A DNA stretch of 64,000 nucleotides, from contig NZ_DASZGI010000081.1 in the NCBI RefSeq assembly GCF_035938995.1, positions 1 through 64,000 of the forward strand, in the 5' to 3' direction. Below, one piece after another: positions 25,054-34,017 of this stretch. The translations under genes and the position numbers were made by a program. Each line of letters starts with the position of its first letter. The first letter of the stretch is position 1. This DNA is from DASZGI01 sp035938995 (GTDB lineage Bacteria; Actinomycetota; Actinomycetes; Streptomycetales; Catenulisporaceae). Under the pieces are notes generated by a model, which saw only the letters and a list, made by a program, of their open reading frames with translations, made no database searches and was not told the DNA's origin.

Positions 25054-26538
25054 TCAGCCGCGCAGCGTGCGCATCCAGGCCTCGACCTCGTCGGCGCGCC
25101 GGGGCAGCGCCGCGGACAGGTTCTCGTTGCCCTCGGTGGTCACCACGACATCGTCCTCGATCCGCACCCCGATGCCCCGGTACTCCTCGGGCACCGTCAG
25201 GTCGTCGGCCTGGAAGTAGAGCCCGGGCTCGACCGTCTGGACCATCCCGGGCTCCAGCACGCCGTCGACGTATTCCGCACAGCGCGCGTCGGCGCAGTCG
25301 TGCACGTCGATGCCCAGCATGTGGCCGGTGCCGTGCAGGGTGAAGCGGCGGTGCAGGCCGAGCTCGAGAACCAGCTCCACCGGTCCTTCCAGCAGGCCCC
25401 AGGCGACCAGCCGCTCGGCCAGGACCTGCTGCGCGGCGTCGTGGAAGTCGCGGAACCGGGCGCCGGGCCGGACGGCCGCGATGCCCGCCTCCTGCGCGTC
25501 GTAGACCGCGTCGTAGATCCGCCGCTGGACCTCGCTGAACTCGCCCGAGACCGGCAGGGTGCGGGTCACGTCGGCGGTGTAGAGGGTGTGGGTCTCCACG
25601 CCGGCGTCGAGCAGCAGCAGCTCGCCGGGGCGCACGGGGCCGTCGTTGCGCACCCAGTGCAGCGTGGTGGCGTGCGGCCCGGCGGCGCAGATCGAGCTGT
25701 AGCCGACGTCGTTGCCCTCGACCCGGGCGCGGCGCCAGAAGGTGCCCTCGATCCACCGCTCGGAGGTCGCGATCGCCCACGCCAACTCCCGCACGACGTC
25801 TTCGAACCCGTGCACGGTCGCCGCGACCGCGGCGCGCAGCTGCTCGACCTCCCAGTCGTCCTTGACCAGCCGCAGTCCGTGCAGGAAGACCTTGAGCCGC
25901 TGGTCGTGCTCGGCGGCTTGCTCGGGGTTCTGCCGGCGCGCGGCGTCGGCCGCCTCGAGCGCGGCTTCGAGCACCGCGTCGTGGGTGCGCAGGATCCGGG
26001 TGCTCACCTCCGGGGCGTCGGCGATGGCCATGGCGATCTCGTCGGCGGCGGTGCGGCTGTCGCGGGTCTCGATCGCCAGCTCGGCGCCGGCCTCGGCCAG
26101 CGAGCGTCGGCGGCCGACCCACAGCTCGCCCTGGCCGTCGAGCCAGAACTCCCCGTTCTCCCGGTTCGAGCGCGGCAGCAGGTAAAGCACCGCGCTGTGC
26201 CCACCGTTGGCGAGCGGCTCAAGCACCAGGACGCTGTTGTCGGTCTGATCCCCGGTCAGATAGGCGTAGTCGCTCGACGGCCGGAACGCATAGTCGGTGT
26301 CGTTGGACCTCGGCTTGAGCCGCCCGGCCGGGATGATAAGGCGCTCGCCGGCGAACGCGGCGGACAGGGCCTTGCGTCGCTTGGCCGCGTAGCCGGACTG
26401 CTCGGACGGCTCCAGGCCGTGCCGCTCGGTGTCGGCCCAGCCGGAGCGCATGCTCGCGTCGAGTTCGTCGGAGACGCCGGCGTACAGACCGTTCTTCCGG
26501 CCCTTGACCGGCCGATCCGTCTTCTGTTGCGCGTCCAC
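25054..26538 (-). CDS. pepP: Xaa-Pro aminopeptidase (aminopeptidase P, M24B)
   Basis: This 494-residue metallopeptidase removes an N-terminal residue preceding proline. An N-terminal AMP_N domain (about 50-190) precedes the pita-bread M24 domain. The five di-metal ligands are present: Asp311 and Asp323 (LLLDAG and TADVTRTLP), His406 (HGTGHMLGIDVHD), Glu437 (VEPGLYF) and Glu461 (VRIEDD). I chose GTG 26538, with GGGAGG nine bases upstream, over the in-frame start at 26562. The protein is cytosolic and soluble, of normal family length. Confidence 0.95.
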   Translation of the reverse strand: MDAQQKTDRPVKGRKNGLYAGVSDELDASMRSGWADTERHGLEPSEQSGYAAKRRKALSAAFAGERLIIPAGRLKPRSNDTDYAFRPSSDYAYLTGDQTDNSVLVLEPLANGGHSAVLYLLPRSNRENGEFWLDGQGELWVGRRRSLAEAGAELAIETRDSRTAADEIAMAIADAPEVSTRILRTHDAVLEAALEAADAARRQNPEQAAEHDQRLKVFLHGLRLVKDDWEVEQLRAAVAATVHGFEDVVRELAWAIATSERWIEGTFWRRARVEGNDVGYSSICAAGPHATTLHWVRNDGPVRPGELLLLDAGVETHTLYTADVTRTLPVSGEFSEVQRRIYDAVYDAQEAGIAAVRPGARFRDFHDAAQQVLAERLVAWGLLEGPVELVLELGLHRRFTLHGTGHMLGIDVHDCADARCAEYVDGVLEPGMVQTVEPGLYFQADDLTVPEEYRGIGVRIEDDVVVTTEGNENLSAALPRRADEVEAWMRTLRG

Positions 26539-26665
26539 TGCCGAGCGCCTCCCTGACCGCACGTGGGTATCGGTAGGGACCGCTCGACTACTCGGCCCCT
26601 TATCCCACCCTACTTGGAACCGCGTCGGCGGACATCACCCCGGCGCCTCGGCGCCGTGAGACGAC

Positions 26666-26884
26666 CTACGAGCAGCAGCCTCCGCCGCAGCATCCTCCGC
26701 CTGACTGTGGCGTTGCCTTAGCGGCCGTGGACACCGCTCCGGTGGAGACGGCCACCATCGAGAACAGCTTCACCGTGTCGTCGTGCCCGCTCGGGCACGC
26801 GATCGGGGCGGACGATTCCGCCATCGGCCGGGTCTTCTCGAACGTCTCGCCGCACGCGCGGCAGCGGTACTCGTAACGGGGCAT
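26666..26884 (-). CDS. FmdB-family putative zinc ribbon protein
   Basis: This 72-residue protein begins MPRYEYRCRACGETFEK, the FmdB signature. A second short Cys segment follows (ACPSGHDD, where the usual second Cys of the pair is absent), and the tail is Gly/Cys-rich (GGGCCGGGCCS). FmdB-like ribbons are small putative regulators or metal-binding proteins of unclear role. The tail of four Cys in CC pairs is typical of actinomycete members. Confidence 0.85.
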   Translation of the reverse strand: MPRYEYRCRACGETFEKTRPMAESSAPIACPSGHDDTVKLFSMVAVSTGAVSTAAKATPQSGGGCCGGGCCS

Positions 26885-27020
26885 AGCTACAGGTTAGCGG
26901 TGCACCTTAGGGCCTCAGAAGCCTCCCGATGGTGCCGTCCATCTGACGTTGCCGTCCACGCACGCGGTGTCATGATGGCGTTACTCAAAGTAGGTCAACT
27001 ACTGGACGGGAGGCAGACGG

Positions 27021-27578
27021 ATGATCGGCATCGGCGATGTGCTGTGCGTCCGGGGCACGGATTGGGCGGCGCGGTTGATCAGGTTGGGGGCGGCGCTGCT
27101 GGACCAGCCGAACCTCGACAACCACGTGGCGATCGTGCACCACCAGGACGCCGCGGGCACCTGGTGGGTGGTGGAGGGACGGCCGGGCGGTGTCGGCTGG
27201 GCGGACGCGGCGACCTACCTCAGCTCGGCGTGGACCGTGAACAACGCCGGGCAGGCGAAGACCGACGCGCAGCGCGCGCAGATCGCCCAAGTGGCCCAAG
27301 GTGCGCTCGGAACCCCCTACGACTGGGACGGCATCGTCGCGGACGCGATGACCGCGATCCACGCGACCGACTTCTGGACGCAGAACTGGCAGGGGCAGGG
27401 CCCGCCGGCGCAGGTCGTCTGCTCCTCACTCGCCGCGTGGGTGTACGAGAACGTCGGGCTCGCGCGGCCGACGTTCCACGAGCCGCGGTTCACCACTCCG
27501 GGCGACTGGGAGCAGTTCATCGTGCAGGGCGGCTACAACGGCGCCCCGGGCGCCCCCGCGCCGCTCGCCGCGGCGTAG
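27021..27578 (+). CDS. Permuted papain-like hydrolase (YiiX/NlpC-P60 superfamily)
   Basis: This 185-residue protein begins with the GDVLCVRG strand of NlpC/P60-like folds. It places the active-site His first (His35, DNHVAIVHH) and the Cys last (Cys134, QVVCSSLAAWVYE). That order is the circularly permuted arrangement of YiiX-type papain-like proteins. It may cleave amide bonds in peptides, lipids or cell-wall material. No signal peptide is seen, so it may act in the cytoplasm or leave by another route. GGGAGG lies seven bases before the ATG. It resembles phage- or envelope-associated members but has no phage genes nearby. Confidence 0.75.
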   Translation: MIGIGDVLCVRGTDWAARLIRLGAALLDQPNLDNHVAIVHHQDAAGTWWVVEGRPGGVGWADAATYLSSAWTVNNAGQAKTDAQRAQIAQVAQGALGTPYDWDGIVADAMTAIHATDFWTQNWQGQGPPAQVVCSSLAAWVYENVGLARPTFHEPRFTTPGDWEQFIVQGGYNGAPGAPAPLAAA

Positions 27579-27881
27579 TCGCGACGGCCAAGCGCACCGA
27601 AGCGGTTGGACGGCCGACCCGCAGCGGCCCGAGCGCGGCGGGCCGGCCGAGACTGAGGCGGCTTGAGCCGCTGTGCCAGGAAAACGGTCTAGTCCAGTTC
27701 CCCCGTCAAGTCCGCGGTTCCGCGGTGGCCGAGACGAGGGCGGAATATCACTCGGCTGTGCACAATTGGGCAACAGACTCCCGGCAGACGTCCCGGACCG
27801 CTGCCCCTGTCACCGCGCCCCGCTACGCTGGCCCGACTTCCGAACCGATAACCGGCGTCGAGAACGAGGGGAAGCGTCTTC
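27579..27881. other. 303-bp intergenic region
   Basis: It contains a small GCGGC-TTGA-GCCGC hairpin at 27658-27671, probably ending the upstream gene. CCGCGG occurs twice near 27713-27726, and an AT-richer segment (about 27745-27775) may hold the promoter of the next gene. No gene was found. Confidence 0.5.
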
Positions 27882-28346
27882 ATGTCGTCGCTGTACGAGT
27901 ACGTGCCCCACCCGCACATCGCGCACCGCAACGCGCACGGCCCGATCAAGGTGGCCGACCAGCACCCGCGGGGCAATGTCTTCGCCCGATTCAACACCTG
28001 GCTGGCGATCTGGGTCACCAAGGTCGTCGGCAGCATGTGGTGTGCCTATGCGTTCGCCGCGCTCGACTTGATCAGCCTTCCGGACGCGATCCGCGGCGGC
28101 ACCAGCACGCTGATCGCCTGGATCGCGCAGACCTTCCTGCAGCTGGTCCTGCTGTCGATCATCATGGTCGGCCAGAACGTCCAGGCGGAAGCGGCCGACA
28201 AGCGCTCCGAGGCGACCTTCAAGGACACCGAGGCGCTGCTGTACGGCCAGGAGAAGGTCGGCGAGCACTTGAAGGCCCAGGACGAGATGCTGCGCAAGAT
28301 CGCCGTCGTGCTGAAGATCGAGCCCGAGCCCGACGGCGAGGCCTGA
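27882..28346 (+). CDS. DUF1003-like small membrane protein
   Basis: This 154-residue protein has two membrane segments (about 43-65 and 78-100). A charged helical tail follows: NVQAEAADKRSEATFKDTE, then QEKVGEHLKAQDEMLRKI. The LLSIIMVGQNVQ motif followed by the helical tail is typical of DUF1003-type proteins. The function is unknown. It is convergent with the lipoprotein gene, with a 50-bp gap holding a weak AGCCG/CGGCT dyad. Confidence 0.7.
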   Translation: MSSLYEYVPHPHIAHRNAHGPIKVADQHPRGNVFARFNTWLAIWVTKVVGSMWCAYAFAALDLISLPDAIRGGTSTLIAWIAQTFLQLVLLSIIMVGQNVQAEAADKRSEATFKDTEALLYGQEKVGEHLKAQDEMLRKIAVVLKIEPEPDGEA

Positions 28347-28396
28347 GCCCTAAGGCGCGGCCTCGCCCTCTGTAGCCGGCTGGAGCCTTCAGCGGC

Positions 28397-29203
28397 TCAG
28401 CCGTTGTAGATCTGGGACGCCGGCGGCGGGCTCACCGTCGTCGGCTGGTTCCAGGTGTAGTCGATGGTTCCGGTGCCGTCCGAGCCGCCGACGACCTGCT
28501 CGACCATGTACGCCGGACCGCTGGCCGCGAAGTACAGCTTCGAGCCCTTCGTCGTGTTGTAGAGGGCGACGCTCTGGCCGTTCAGCGTCGCGGTGCCCGC
28601 GGCGGTCGCCTTGTCCCCGTCGGAGTTGTCCGCGACCTGCTTGACCATCGACGAGTAGGACATGAACTGGGAGAACGAGCTGGCCAGGTCCTTGCCCAGG
28701 GTGCCGTTCGAGGAGACCCACTTGCCCGAGTACGCGGCGAAGGCGGCGGCGTCGGCGCCCTGCTGTTTGGCGATGTACTGGATGAACGACGGGGTGAACT
28801 CGAGGTAGTAGACGCCGCCGGTCGCTTTGACCGGCAGCTGCGCGGCGCCGATCGACAGCGTTCCGTCGCAGCTTTCATTCTTGTTGAGCTGGATGTCCTC
28901 CGTGATGACCTGACCGCTCTGCGTGACCGCGCCCTTCACGTGGACGGCGCTCGCGCCGTTCGCGGCCGACACGAAAGCGGCGCGCAGCGCGCTGTCGCTC
29001 AGGCCGGCGTTGGTCGCCGCGGCGGCCGATGCCGCTGTGTTCGATGTCGCGGTGTTGGATGTTGCGGTGGTCGGTGAGGCCGAGCCGCTCGCGGTGCCGG
29101 CGGCGGCCGCCGGGCTCGAGCCGCCGGAGGAGCACGCGGCGAGGGCGGCCAGCCCGGCCCCGGCGAGGGACAGCGCGGCGATCTGACGAGGTATCACGGT
29201 CAT
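28397..29203 (-). CDS. Putative exported lipoprotein
   Basis: This 268-residue lipoprotein has a type II signal peptide with lipobox LAAC (Cys24). A Ser/Ala/Thr-rich linker runs to about residue 60. The following domain of about 200 residues has alternating strands, recalling LppX/LprG-like lipid-binding lipoproteins of actinomycetes. Motifs such as GAVTQSGQVITEDIQLNK and WVSSNGTLGKDLASSF fit that fold, but the match is by pattern only. A single Cys occurs in the mature domain. The role may be lipid or glycolipid carriage at the membrane. Confidence 0.75.
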   Translation of the reverse strand: MTVIPRQIAALSLAGAGLAALAACSSGGSSPAAAAGTASGSASPTTATSNTATSNTAASAAAATNAGLSDSALRAAFVSAANGASAVHVKGAVTQSGQVITEDIQLNKNESCDGTLSIGAAQLPVKATGGVYYLEFTPSFIQYIAKQQGADAAAFAAYSGKWVSSNGTLGKDLASSFSQFMSYSSMVKQVADNSDGDKATAAGTATLNGQSVALYNTTKGSKLYFAASGPAYMVEQVVGGSDGTGTIDYTWNQPTTVSPPPASQIYNG

Positions 29204-29293
29204 GCGTTCCGTTCAAGAGGTCGTACACGGACCGACCGAACCTAGCCGACCGAGATCACGCGCCGGACACGGGCTTCCACCAACCTGGCAGTC

Positions 29294-30193
29294 TCAGGCG
29301 CCCGACGGTCGTGCCTGGGGCTCGCACGCTCGTGCCGTGGGCGTGTCCTGGCTGCGGCCGAACCACGGGATCGTCACGTGCACCAGCGGGCCGATCGCGA
29401 CCGCGTAGACCACGGTGCCGAGGCCGACGTTGCCGCCGAGCAGCCAGCCCGCCGCGAGGACGGACAGTTCGACGGTGGTGCGCACGATCCGGATCGAGTG
29501 TCCCCGCGCGGCGAATCCGGTGGTCAGGCCGTCACGGGGGCCCGCGCCCAGTCCGGCGCCGATGTAGAGGCCGGTGGCGATCGCGTTGAGCAGGACTCCG
29601 GCGGCGAATATGCCCCAGCGCAGCGCGAGGCCGTGTGGGACCGGGACGTTGCCGAGGATGACGTCGACGACCACGCCGATGATCACGATGTTGGCCAGGG
29701 TGCCGAGGCCGGGTCGCTGGCGCAGCGGGATCCAGAGCAGCAGCACGAACACGCCGACGATGATCAGGACGGTGCCGACCGGGATGCCGGTGATGCGGGC
29801 CAGGCCGGTGTGGAAGACGTCCCAGGGATCGACGCCGACCGCGGGCGCGAGCATCAGCGCCTCGCTCACGCCGTACAGCAGCAGGCCGGCCATGAGCTGG
29901 CCGAGGCGGACGGCGTAGCGGTCGCGCGGCAGCAATGCGCGCGCGACGGCGCGGCCCGCGCGTCCGGCTGCGCGCAGGGCGGAAAGGTCGAGCGGGGCGC
30001 TGATCCGGTTTTCGAGGTTCGCGACGTATTGGCGCTCTGCGGCATCGGTCAGCAGTCCGGGGCGGGCGTCGCCGTGCGTCGGTCCGTCCAAATCCCATTC
30101 GTCCCAGTCGCGCGCAACGGACCCAGGCGCCGTGGAAGCCGCTCCCACTGCGGCGTATCGCGGATCCGCAGCGCCGATCACTCTCGTCACCAT
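29294..30193 (-). CDS. YczE/YitT-family membrane protein
   Basis: This 299-residue protein has about five membrane segments after an 80-residue soluble N-terminus. LGQLMAGLLLYGVSEALM, VDPWDVFHTGLARITG and GAGLGAGPRDGLTTG are YczE landmarks. The function is unknown; members are often next to MocR regulators. Here a MocR gene is divergent across a 137-bp gap. I chose ATG 30193 (GAGAGG upstream) over a TTG at 30259 that would add residues unlike the family. Confidence 0.85.
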   Translation of the reverse strand: MVTRVIGAADPRYAAVGAASTAPGSVARDWDEWDLDGPTHGDARPGLLTDAAERQYVANLENRISAPLDLSALRAAGRAGRAVARALLPRDRYAVRLGQLMAGLLLYGVSEALMLAPAVGVDPWDVFHTGLARITGIPVGTVLIIVGVFVLLLWIPLRQRPGLGTLANIVIIGVVVDVILGNVPVPHGLALRWGIFAAGVLLNAIATGLYIGAGLGAGPRDGLTTGFAARGHSIRIVRTTVELSVLAAGWLLGGNVGLGTVVYAVAIGPLVHVTIPWFGRSQDTPTARACEPQARPSGA

Positions 30194-30273
30194 CAGTCCC
30201 ACCTCTCCCGTTTGCCCGGTGCCCTTGCCGAGTGCCGCCTTGCCAGCGCGACCCTTCAATGCAATTCTGGACC

Positions 30274-30304
30274 TAGATTGGACCTGCCAACGATAGCCAA
30301 TCTA
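30274..30304. promoter_or_regulatory. Inverted-repeat operator candidate between yczE and mocR
   Basis: TAGATTGG and its exact inverse CCAATCTA are separated by 15 bp in the divergent promoter region. GGACCT occurs twice 11 bp apart, overlapping the left arm, and GAGAGTGGACTG is tandemly repeated just before the MocR start. This is a plausible MocR autoregulatory site. Confidence 0.5.
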
Positions 30305-30330
30305 CAGAGAGTGGACTGGAGAGTGGACTG

Positions 30331-31806
30331 ATGTCGGCGGTGAACGGCTCGCTCGGAGCGGCGCACCTGGCCCAGCAGCTCGGACCGTGGCGCGGCGCCG
30401 ACGGAACCGCGCGGGGAAAGTCGCTGCAGACGGCGCTGGCCGAGCGGATCACCGCGCTCGTGCTGGACGGGCGCATCGCCGTGGGCGTGCGGCTGCCGGC
30501 CGAGCGGGCACTGAGCGACGCGGCCGCAGTCAGCCGCACCACCGTGACCGCGGCGTACGCGCTGCTGAGGGAGTCTGGTTTCGCGGTCAGCCGCCAGGGT
30601 TCGGGCACTTACACGGCGCTGCCGGACCGGACCGCCGCCGGCCTTACCGGCGGCTGGCACGACAGTGTGCGCGGCGACCACGTCATCGACCTGATGTGCG
30701 CGGCGCCGATGGCTCCGCTGCCGGAGGTGCAGGCGGCGCTGCGATGCGCGGCCGAACAGCTTCCCGCCCAAACCGGTATCGCCGACTTCATGCCGTACGG
30801 CCTCGACGCGCTGCGCGAGGCGATCGCGGACCGGTACTGCGCCCGCGGCCTGCCGACCAGCCCTGACCAGATCCTGGTCACCGCGGGCGCGCAGAGCGCG
30901 ATCACGCTCGTCGGCCGGCTGCTGCTGCGCCCCGGCGACCGCGTGCTGGTCGAGGGCCCGTCGTATCCGAACGCGCTGGACACCTTCCGGGCGGTCCAGG
31001 CGCGGCTGGTGCCGGTGCCCCTGGACGGCGATGGCTGGGTGCCCGGTTCGTTCGAGGACGCCCTGGGTCAGCTGCGCCCGCGGCTGGCGTATGCGATCCC
31101 GCACTTCCAGAACCCGACCGGCCACCTCATGGACCCCGATCGTGAGGCATCGCTCGCCCGGGCGGCGCGGCGGGCCGGGTCGTGGCTGTTGGCCGACGAG
31201 ACGGTGACGGACGTGGCGCTGGACGTGCCCGCGCCCGCGCCGTTCGCCACCGCGATCCGGGCGGTCGACTCCGAGTCCGTGCTGGTCTGCGGATCGATGT
31301 CGAAGTCGTTCTGGGGCGGGCTGCGTATCGGCTGGCTGCGCGGCCCGGCCCGCATCGTGCACGAACTGGCCGCGGCCCGCGCGGCGCTGGACCTGGGCTC
31401 ACCGCTGCTCGACCAGTTGGTAGCGGTGGCGGTGCTGCGCGGCGACGAGGCGCATCTCGAGCGGCAGCGCGACCGGTGGCGCGAGCAGCGGGCGATGCTG
31501 ATGCGGACGGTGGACGAGCTGTTCCCGGCGTGGACGTACCGGGTACCCGAGGGGGGGCTGTCACTGTGGGTGCGGATGGACCGGGAGGAGGCGACCGGCC
31601 TGGCGCATCGGGCCCAGACGCACGGCGTCCTGCTGCACAGCGGACCGAGATTCGGCGCCGACGCGGGCACGTTCGAGCGCTACATCCGGCTGCCGTACGC
31701 GCTGCCGCCGGAGACTCTGGTCACGGCGATGCACCGGATCGCGCTCGCGCGTGCAGTGCCCGGGCCGTGGCAGGCTGCGGAGCACCGCGCCGACCTCGTG
31801 GCCTGA
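30331..31806 (+). CDS. MocR-type (GntR-aminotransferase) transcriptional regulator
   Basis: This 491-residue protein fuses a GntR winged helix (about 28-105; VRLPAERALSDAAAVSRTTV) to a class I aminotransferase-like domain (about 120-480). The PLP-binding Lys325 is in CGSMSKSFWGG and the cofactor Asp/Tyr motif is LLADETVTD. MocR proteins sense PLP or an amino acid and control divergent genes. Here the divergent target is most likely yczE, a pairing seen widely in Gram-positive bacteria. The ATG follows a GAGAGTGGACTG direct repeat that contains the ribosome site. Confidence 0.92.
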   Translation: MSAVNGSLGAAHLAQQLGPWRGADGTARGKSLQTALAERITALVLDGRIAVGVRLPAERALSDAAAVSRTTVTAAYALLRESGFAVSRQGSGTYTALPDRTAAGLTGGWHDSVRGDHVIDLMCAAPMAPLPEVQAALRCAAEQLPAQTGIADFMPYGLDALREAIADRYCARGLPTSPDQILVTAGAQSAITLVGRLLLRPGDRVLVEGPSYPNALDTFRAVQARLVPVPLDGDGWVPGSFEDALGQLRPRLAYAIPHFQNPTGHLMDPDREASLARAARRAGSWLLADETVTDVALDVPAPAPFATAIRAVDSESVLVCGSMSKSFWGGLRIGWLRGPARIVHELAAARAALDLGSPLLDQLVAVAVLRGDEAHLERQRDRWREQRAMLMRTVDELFPAWTYRVPEGGLSLWVRMDREEATGLAHRAQTHGVLLHSGPRFGADAGTFERYIRLPYALPPETLVTAMHRIALARAVPGPWQAAEHRADLVA

Positions 31807-32163
31807 CACCCAGGAGCACACGACGCGGAGGCCGACGCGCAGCGCACGACGCGCGGAGCCGACGCACCGCTTTAAGCGCGGCCTTAAGCCCGGCGTAACG
31901 CGTGGCCGGACGCACGGACGCACGGACGCACACATGGCCTTAGGCACAGCCTGACGTCCGACATGACCCGCAGCCTGGCCCAATCCGGCGACCGCTGAAC
32001 AGGAATCCTCCAGGCCGGACCCTTGACAGCTCATATTGGTCTGGACCACAGTGCTCTCACCGGCAGGCGCACCACACCACCCTGCTCCCCCTCCGGTACG
32101 GCGACCCGGACACGCACACGCCTGGCCTGCCGTCGTACCGTCCCGAGGACAAGGAGCGCATCC
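31807..32163 (+). promoter_or_regulatory. Leader of the chitinase-like gene with DasR-type operator and -35 box
   Basis: In this 357-bp spacer, TTGACA (32023-32028) is followed by TGGTCTGGACCA (32037-32048). That differs by one base from TGGTCTAGACCA, the core of the DasR responsive element found in Streptomyces chitinase promoters. DasR represses chitin genes until N-acetylglucosamine-derived signals release it. The -10 should lie near or inside the operator. The untranslated leader is about 100 nt. The first 200 bp hold only short GACGCA-type repeats. Confidence 0.75.
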
Positions 32164-33729
32164 GTGCGTCGTCTATCCGCCAGATCGGCCCGGCCGCCCC
32201 GCAAGACCATCGCCGCGGCCGTCGCGCTCGTCGTCGCCGCAGGGGGTGCCGGCGCCGTCCTGCTCGCGGCGCTGCCCGCGGGCGCCGCCACGACCAACCT
32301 GTTGACGAACCCCGGCTTCGAGACGGGCAACCTGTCCGGCTGGAGCTGCGACGCGGGGACCGGCTCGGTCGTCACCTCGCCGGTTCACTCGGGCAAGTAC
32401 GCGCTGTCGGGCGCTGCCACGAACAGTGACAATGCCCAGTGCACGCAGACGGTGTCCGTGCAGCCGAACACCCAGTACACGCTCTCGGGCTACTTCGAGG
32501 GCAACTACGTCTACCTCGGTGTTTCCGGTGGCGTCGACACGTGGACTCCGTCGGCGACCAGCTGGACGCAGCTGAGCACGAGCTTCACCACGGGCGCGAG
32601 CCAGACCAGCGTCCAGGTATACGTCCACGGCTGGTATGCGCAGGGCACGTACTACGCAGACGACCTCGCGCTTGACGGCCCCGGCGGAACGGGCTCACCG
32701 TCGCCGTCCCCGTCGTCGACCGGCTCGAGCCCGACGCCGTCCCCGAGCGCCAGCGCGTCCGCATCGGCCTCCGCGAGCGCGTCCCCGTCGCCGAGCCCGT
32801 CCTCAAGCGCGACCAGCCCCGGCGGGAACGGCCCGTACACGCACCCGGTCTACTTCATGCCGGTGGACAACAACCCGGCGTCGATCTCCTCGATCATCAG
32901 CGGATCGGGCGAGACGGAGTTCAACCTGGCGTTCGTGCTCGACTCGGGCGGCTGCACCCCGGCGTGGGACGGAAACTCCTCGATGCCGGTCTCCTCGGAC
33001 ACGACGGTTTTGGCCGACGTGAACGCGATCCGCGCGGCCGGCGGTGACGTGGCGGTGTCGTTCGGCGGCTACAACGGCACGGAATTGGGCACGACCTGCG
33101 GCTCGGCCTCGGCCCTGGCGAACGCGTACCAGCAGGTTGTGAACAAGTACAAGCTGACCAGAGCCGACTTCGACTACGAAAACGGCGCGCTGGACAGCAA
33201 CACCGCGGTCCGCTTCGGCGCGATCAAGATCCTCGAGGCGAACAACCCGAACCTGAAGGTCTCGCTGACCATCCCGATGACCACGGTCGGCTTCCCCGGC
33301 AGCGGCACCGACGAGATCCGTCAGGCGATCGCGAACGGCGCCCGCCTCGACGTCGTCAACATCATGGACTTCGACACCGGCCTGACCTCCGGCACCGAGG
33401 TCGGCCAGACCGAGCAGATCGCGAACGACGCGGTCGGCCAGCTCGAGTCGATCTACGGCTGGAGCGCGGCGCAGGCGTGGTCGCACCTCGGCTTCCAGAT
33501 CATGAACGGCCACACCGACCAGCCGTCCGAGCTGTTCCTCCAGTCCGACTTCAACGCGCTGCTGAGCTTCGCGCAGGCGAACCACCCGGCCTGGTTCTCG
33601 TTCTGGTCGGTCAACCGCGACTTCGAGTGCCCCGCCGGCGTCGTCGAGCCCTGGGCGCCCGGCACCTGCTCGAACGTGACCCAGAACCCGTACGACTTCA
33701 CCAAGATCATCGTCCAGTACGGAGGCTGA
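32164..33729 (+). CDS. Secreted GH18 chitinase-like enzyme with carbohydrate-binding module
   Basis: This 521-residue exported protein has a signal peptide (about 1-38). A CBM4/16-like beta-sandwich follows (NLLTNPGFETGNLSGWSC, about 40-175), then a Ser/Pro-rich linker (about 180-222) and a GH18 barrel (about 228-521). The catalytic strand ADFDYENG keeps Asp335, Asp337 and the acid Glu339 of the GH18 DxxDxDxE motif. The Trp-rich PAWFSFWSVNRD near the C-terminus is also typical. It should hydrolyse chitin or a related polymer outside the cell. GTG 32164 has AAGGAG seven bases upstream. The DasR-like site upstream and the strong terminator downstream make this a monocistronic unit. Confidence 0.9.
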   Translation: MRRLSARSARPPRKTIAAAVALVVAAGGAGAVLLAALPAGAATTNLLTNPGFETGNLSGWSCDAGTGSVVTSPVHSGKYALSGAATNSDNAQCTQTVSVQPNTQYTLSGYFEGNYVYLGVSGGVDTWTPSATSWTQLSTSFTTGASQTSVQVYVHGWYAQGTYYADDLALDGPGGTGSPSPSPSSTGSSPTPSPSASASASASASASPSPSPSSSATSPGGNGPYTHPVYFMPVDNNPASISSIISGSGETEFNLAFVLDSGGCTPAWDGNSSMPVSSDTTVLADVNAIRAAGGDVAVSFGGYNGTELGTTCGSASALANAYQQVVNKYKLTRADFDYENGALDSNTAVRFGAIKILEANNPNLKVSLTIPMTTVGFPGSGTDEIRQAIANGARLDVVNIMDFDTGLTSGTEVGQTEQIANDAVGQLESIYGWSAAQAWSHLGFQIMNGHTDQPSELFLQSDFNALLSFAQANHPAWFSFWSVNRDFECPAGVVEPWAPGTCSNVTQNPYDFTKIIVQYGG

Positions 33730-33770
33730 GAAGGAGGCCTGAGAAGGCAAGCCGAGAACGGGGGCAGACC

Positions 33771-33811
33771 CGGCCGGTGGCGTGCGATCCACACACGCAC
33801 GCCACCGGCCG
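33771..33811 (+). terminator. Strong terminator after the chitinase-like gene
   Basis: A perfect 16-bp stem (CGGCCGGTGGCGTGCG and its inverse) with a 9-base loop begins 42 bp after the stop codon. Confidence 0.85.
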
Positions 33812-34017
33812 CCCGATAGCTGCCCGCCCTCACCGCCGCCGTCCGGTTCTGGAGCGAAGAGTCTGGGGCCGCTTCGCGACCTTCGCGGGGCTGGTGAAGT
33901 GAGTATTCAATCAAGGTTTGAGCTGCGATCTTCTGTTACTTCCGGGTCAGCGAAGAGCCGGGCGGCCTCAAAGCTCGTGATCCAGTAACGACGCGAGCGG
34001 AGGCATACCCTTCTTCC

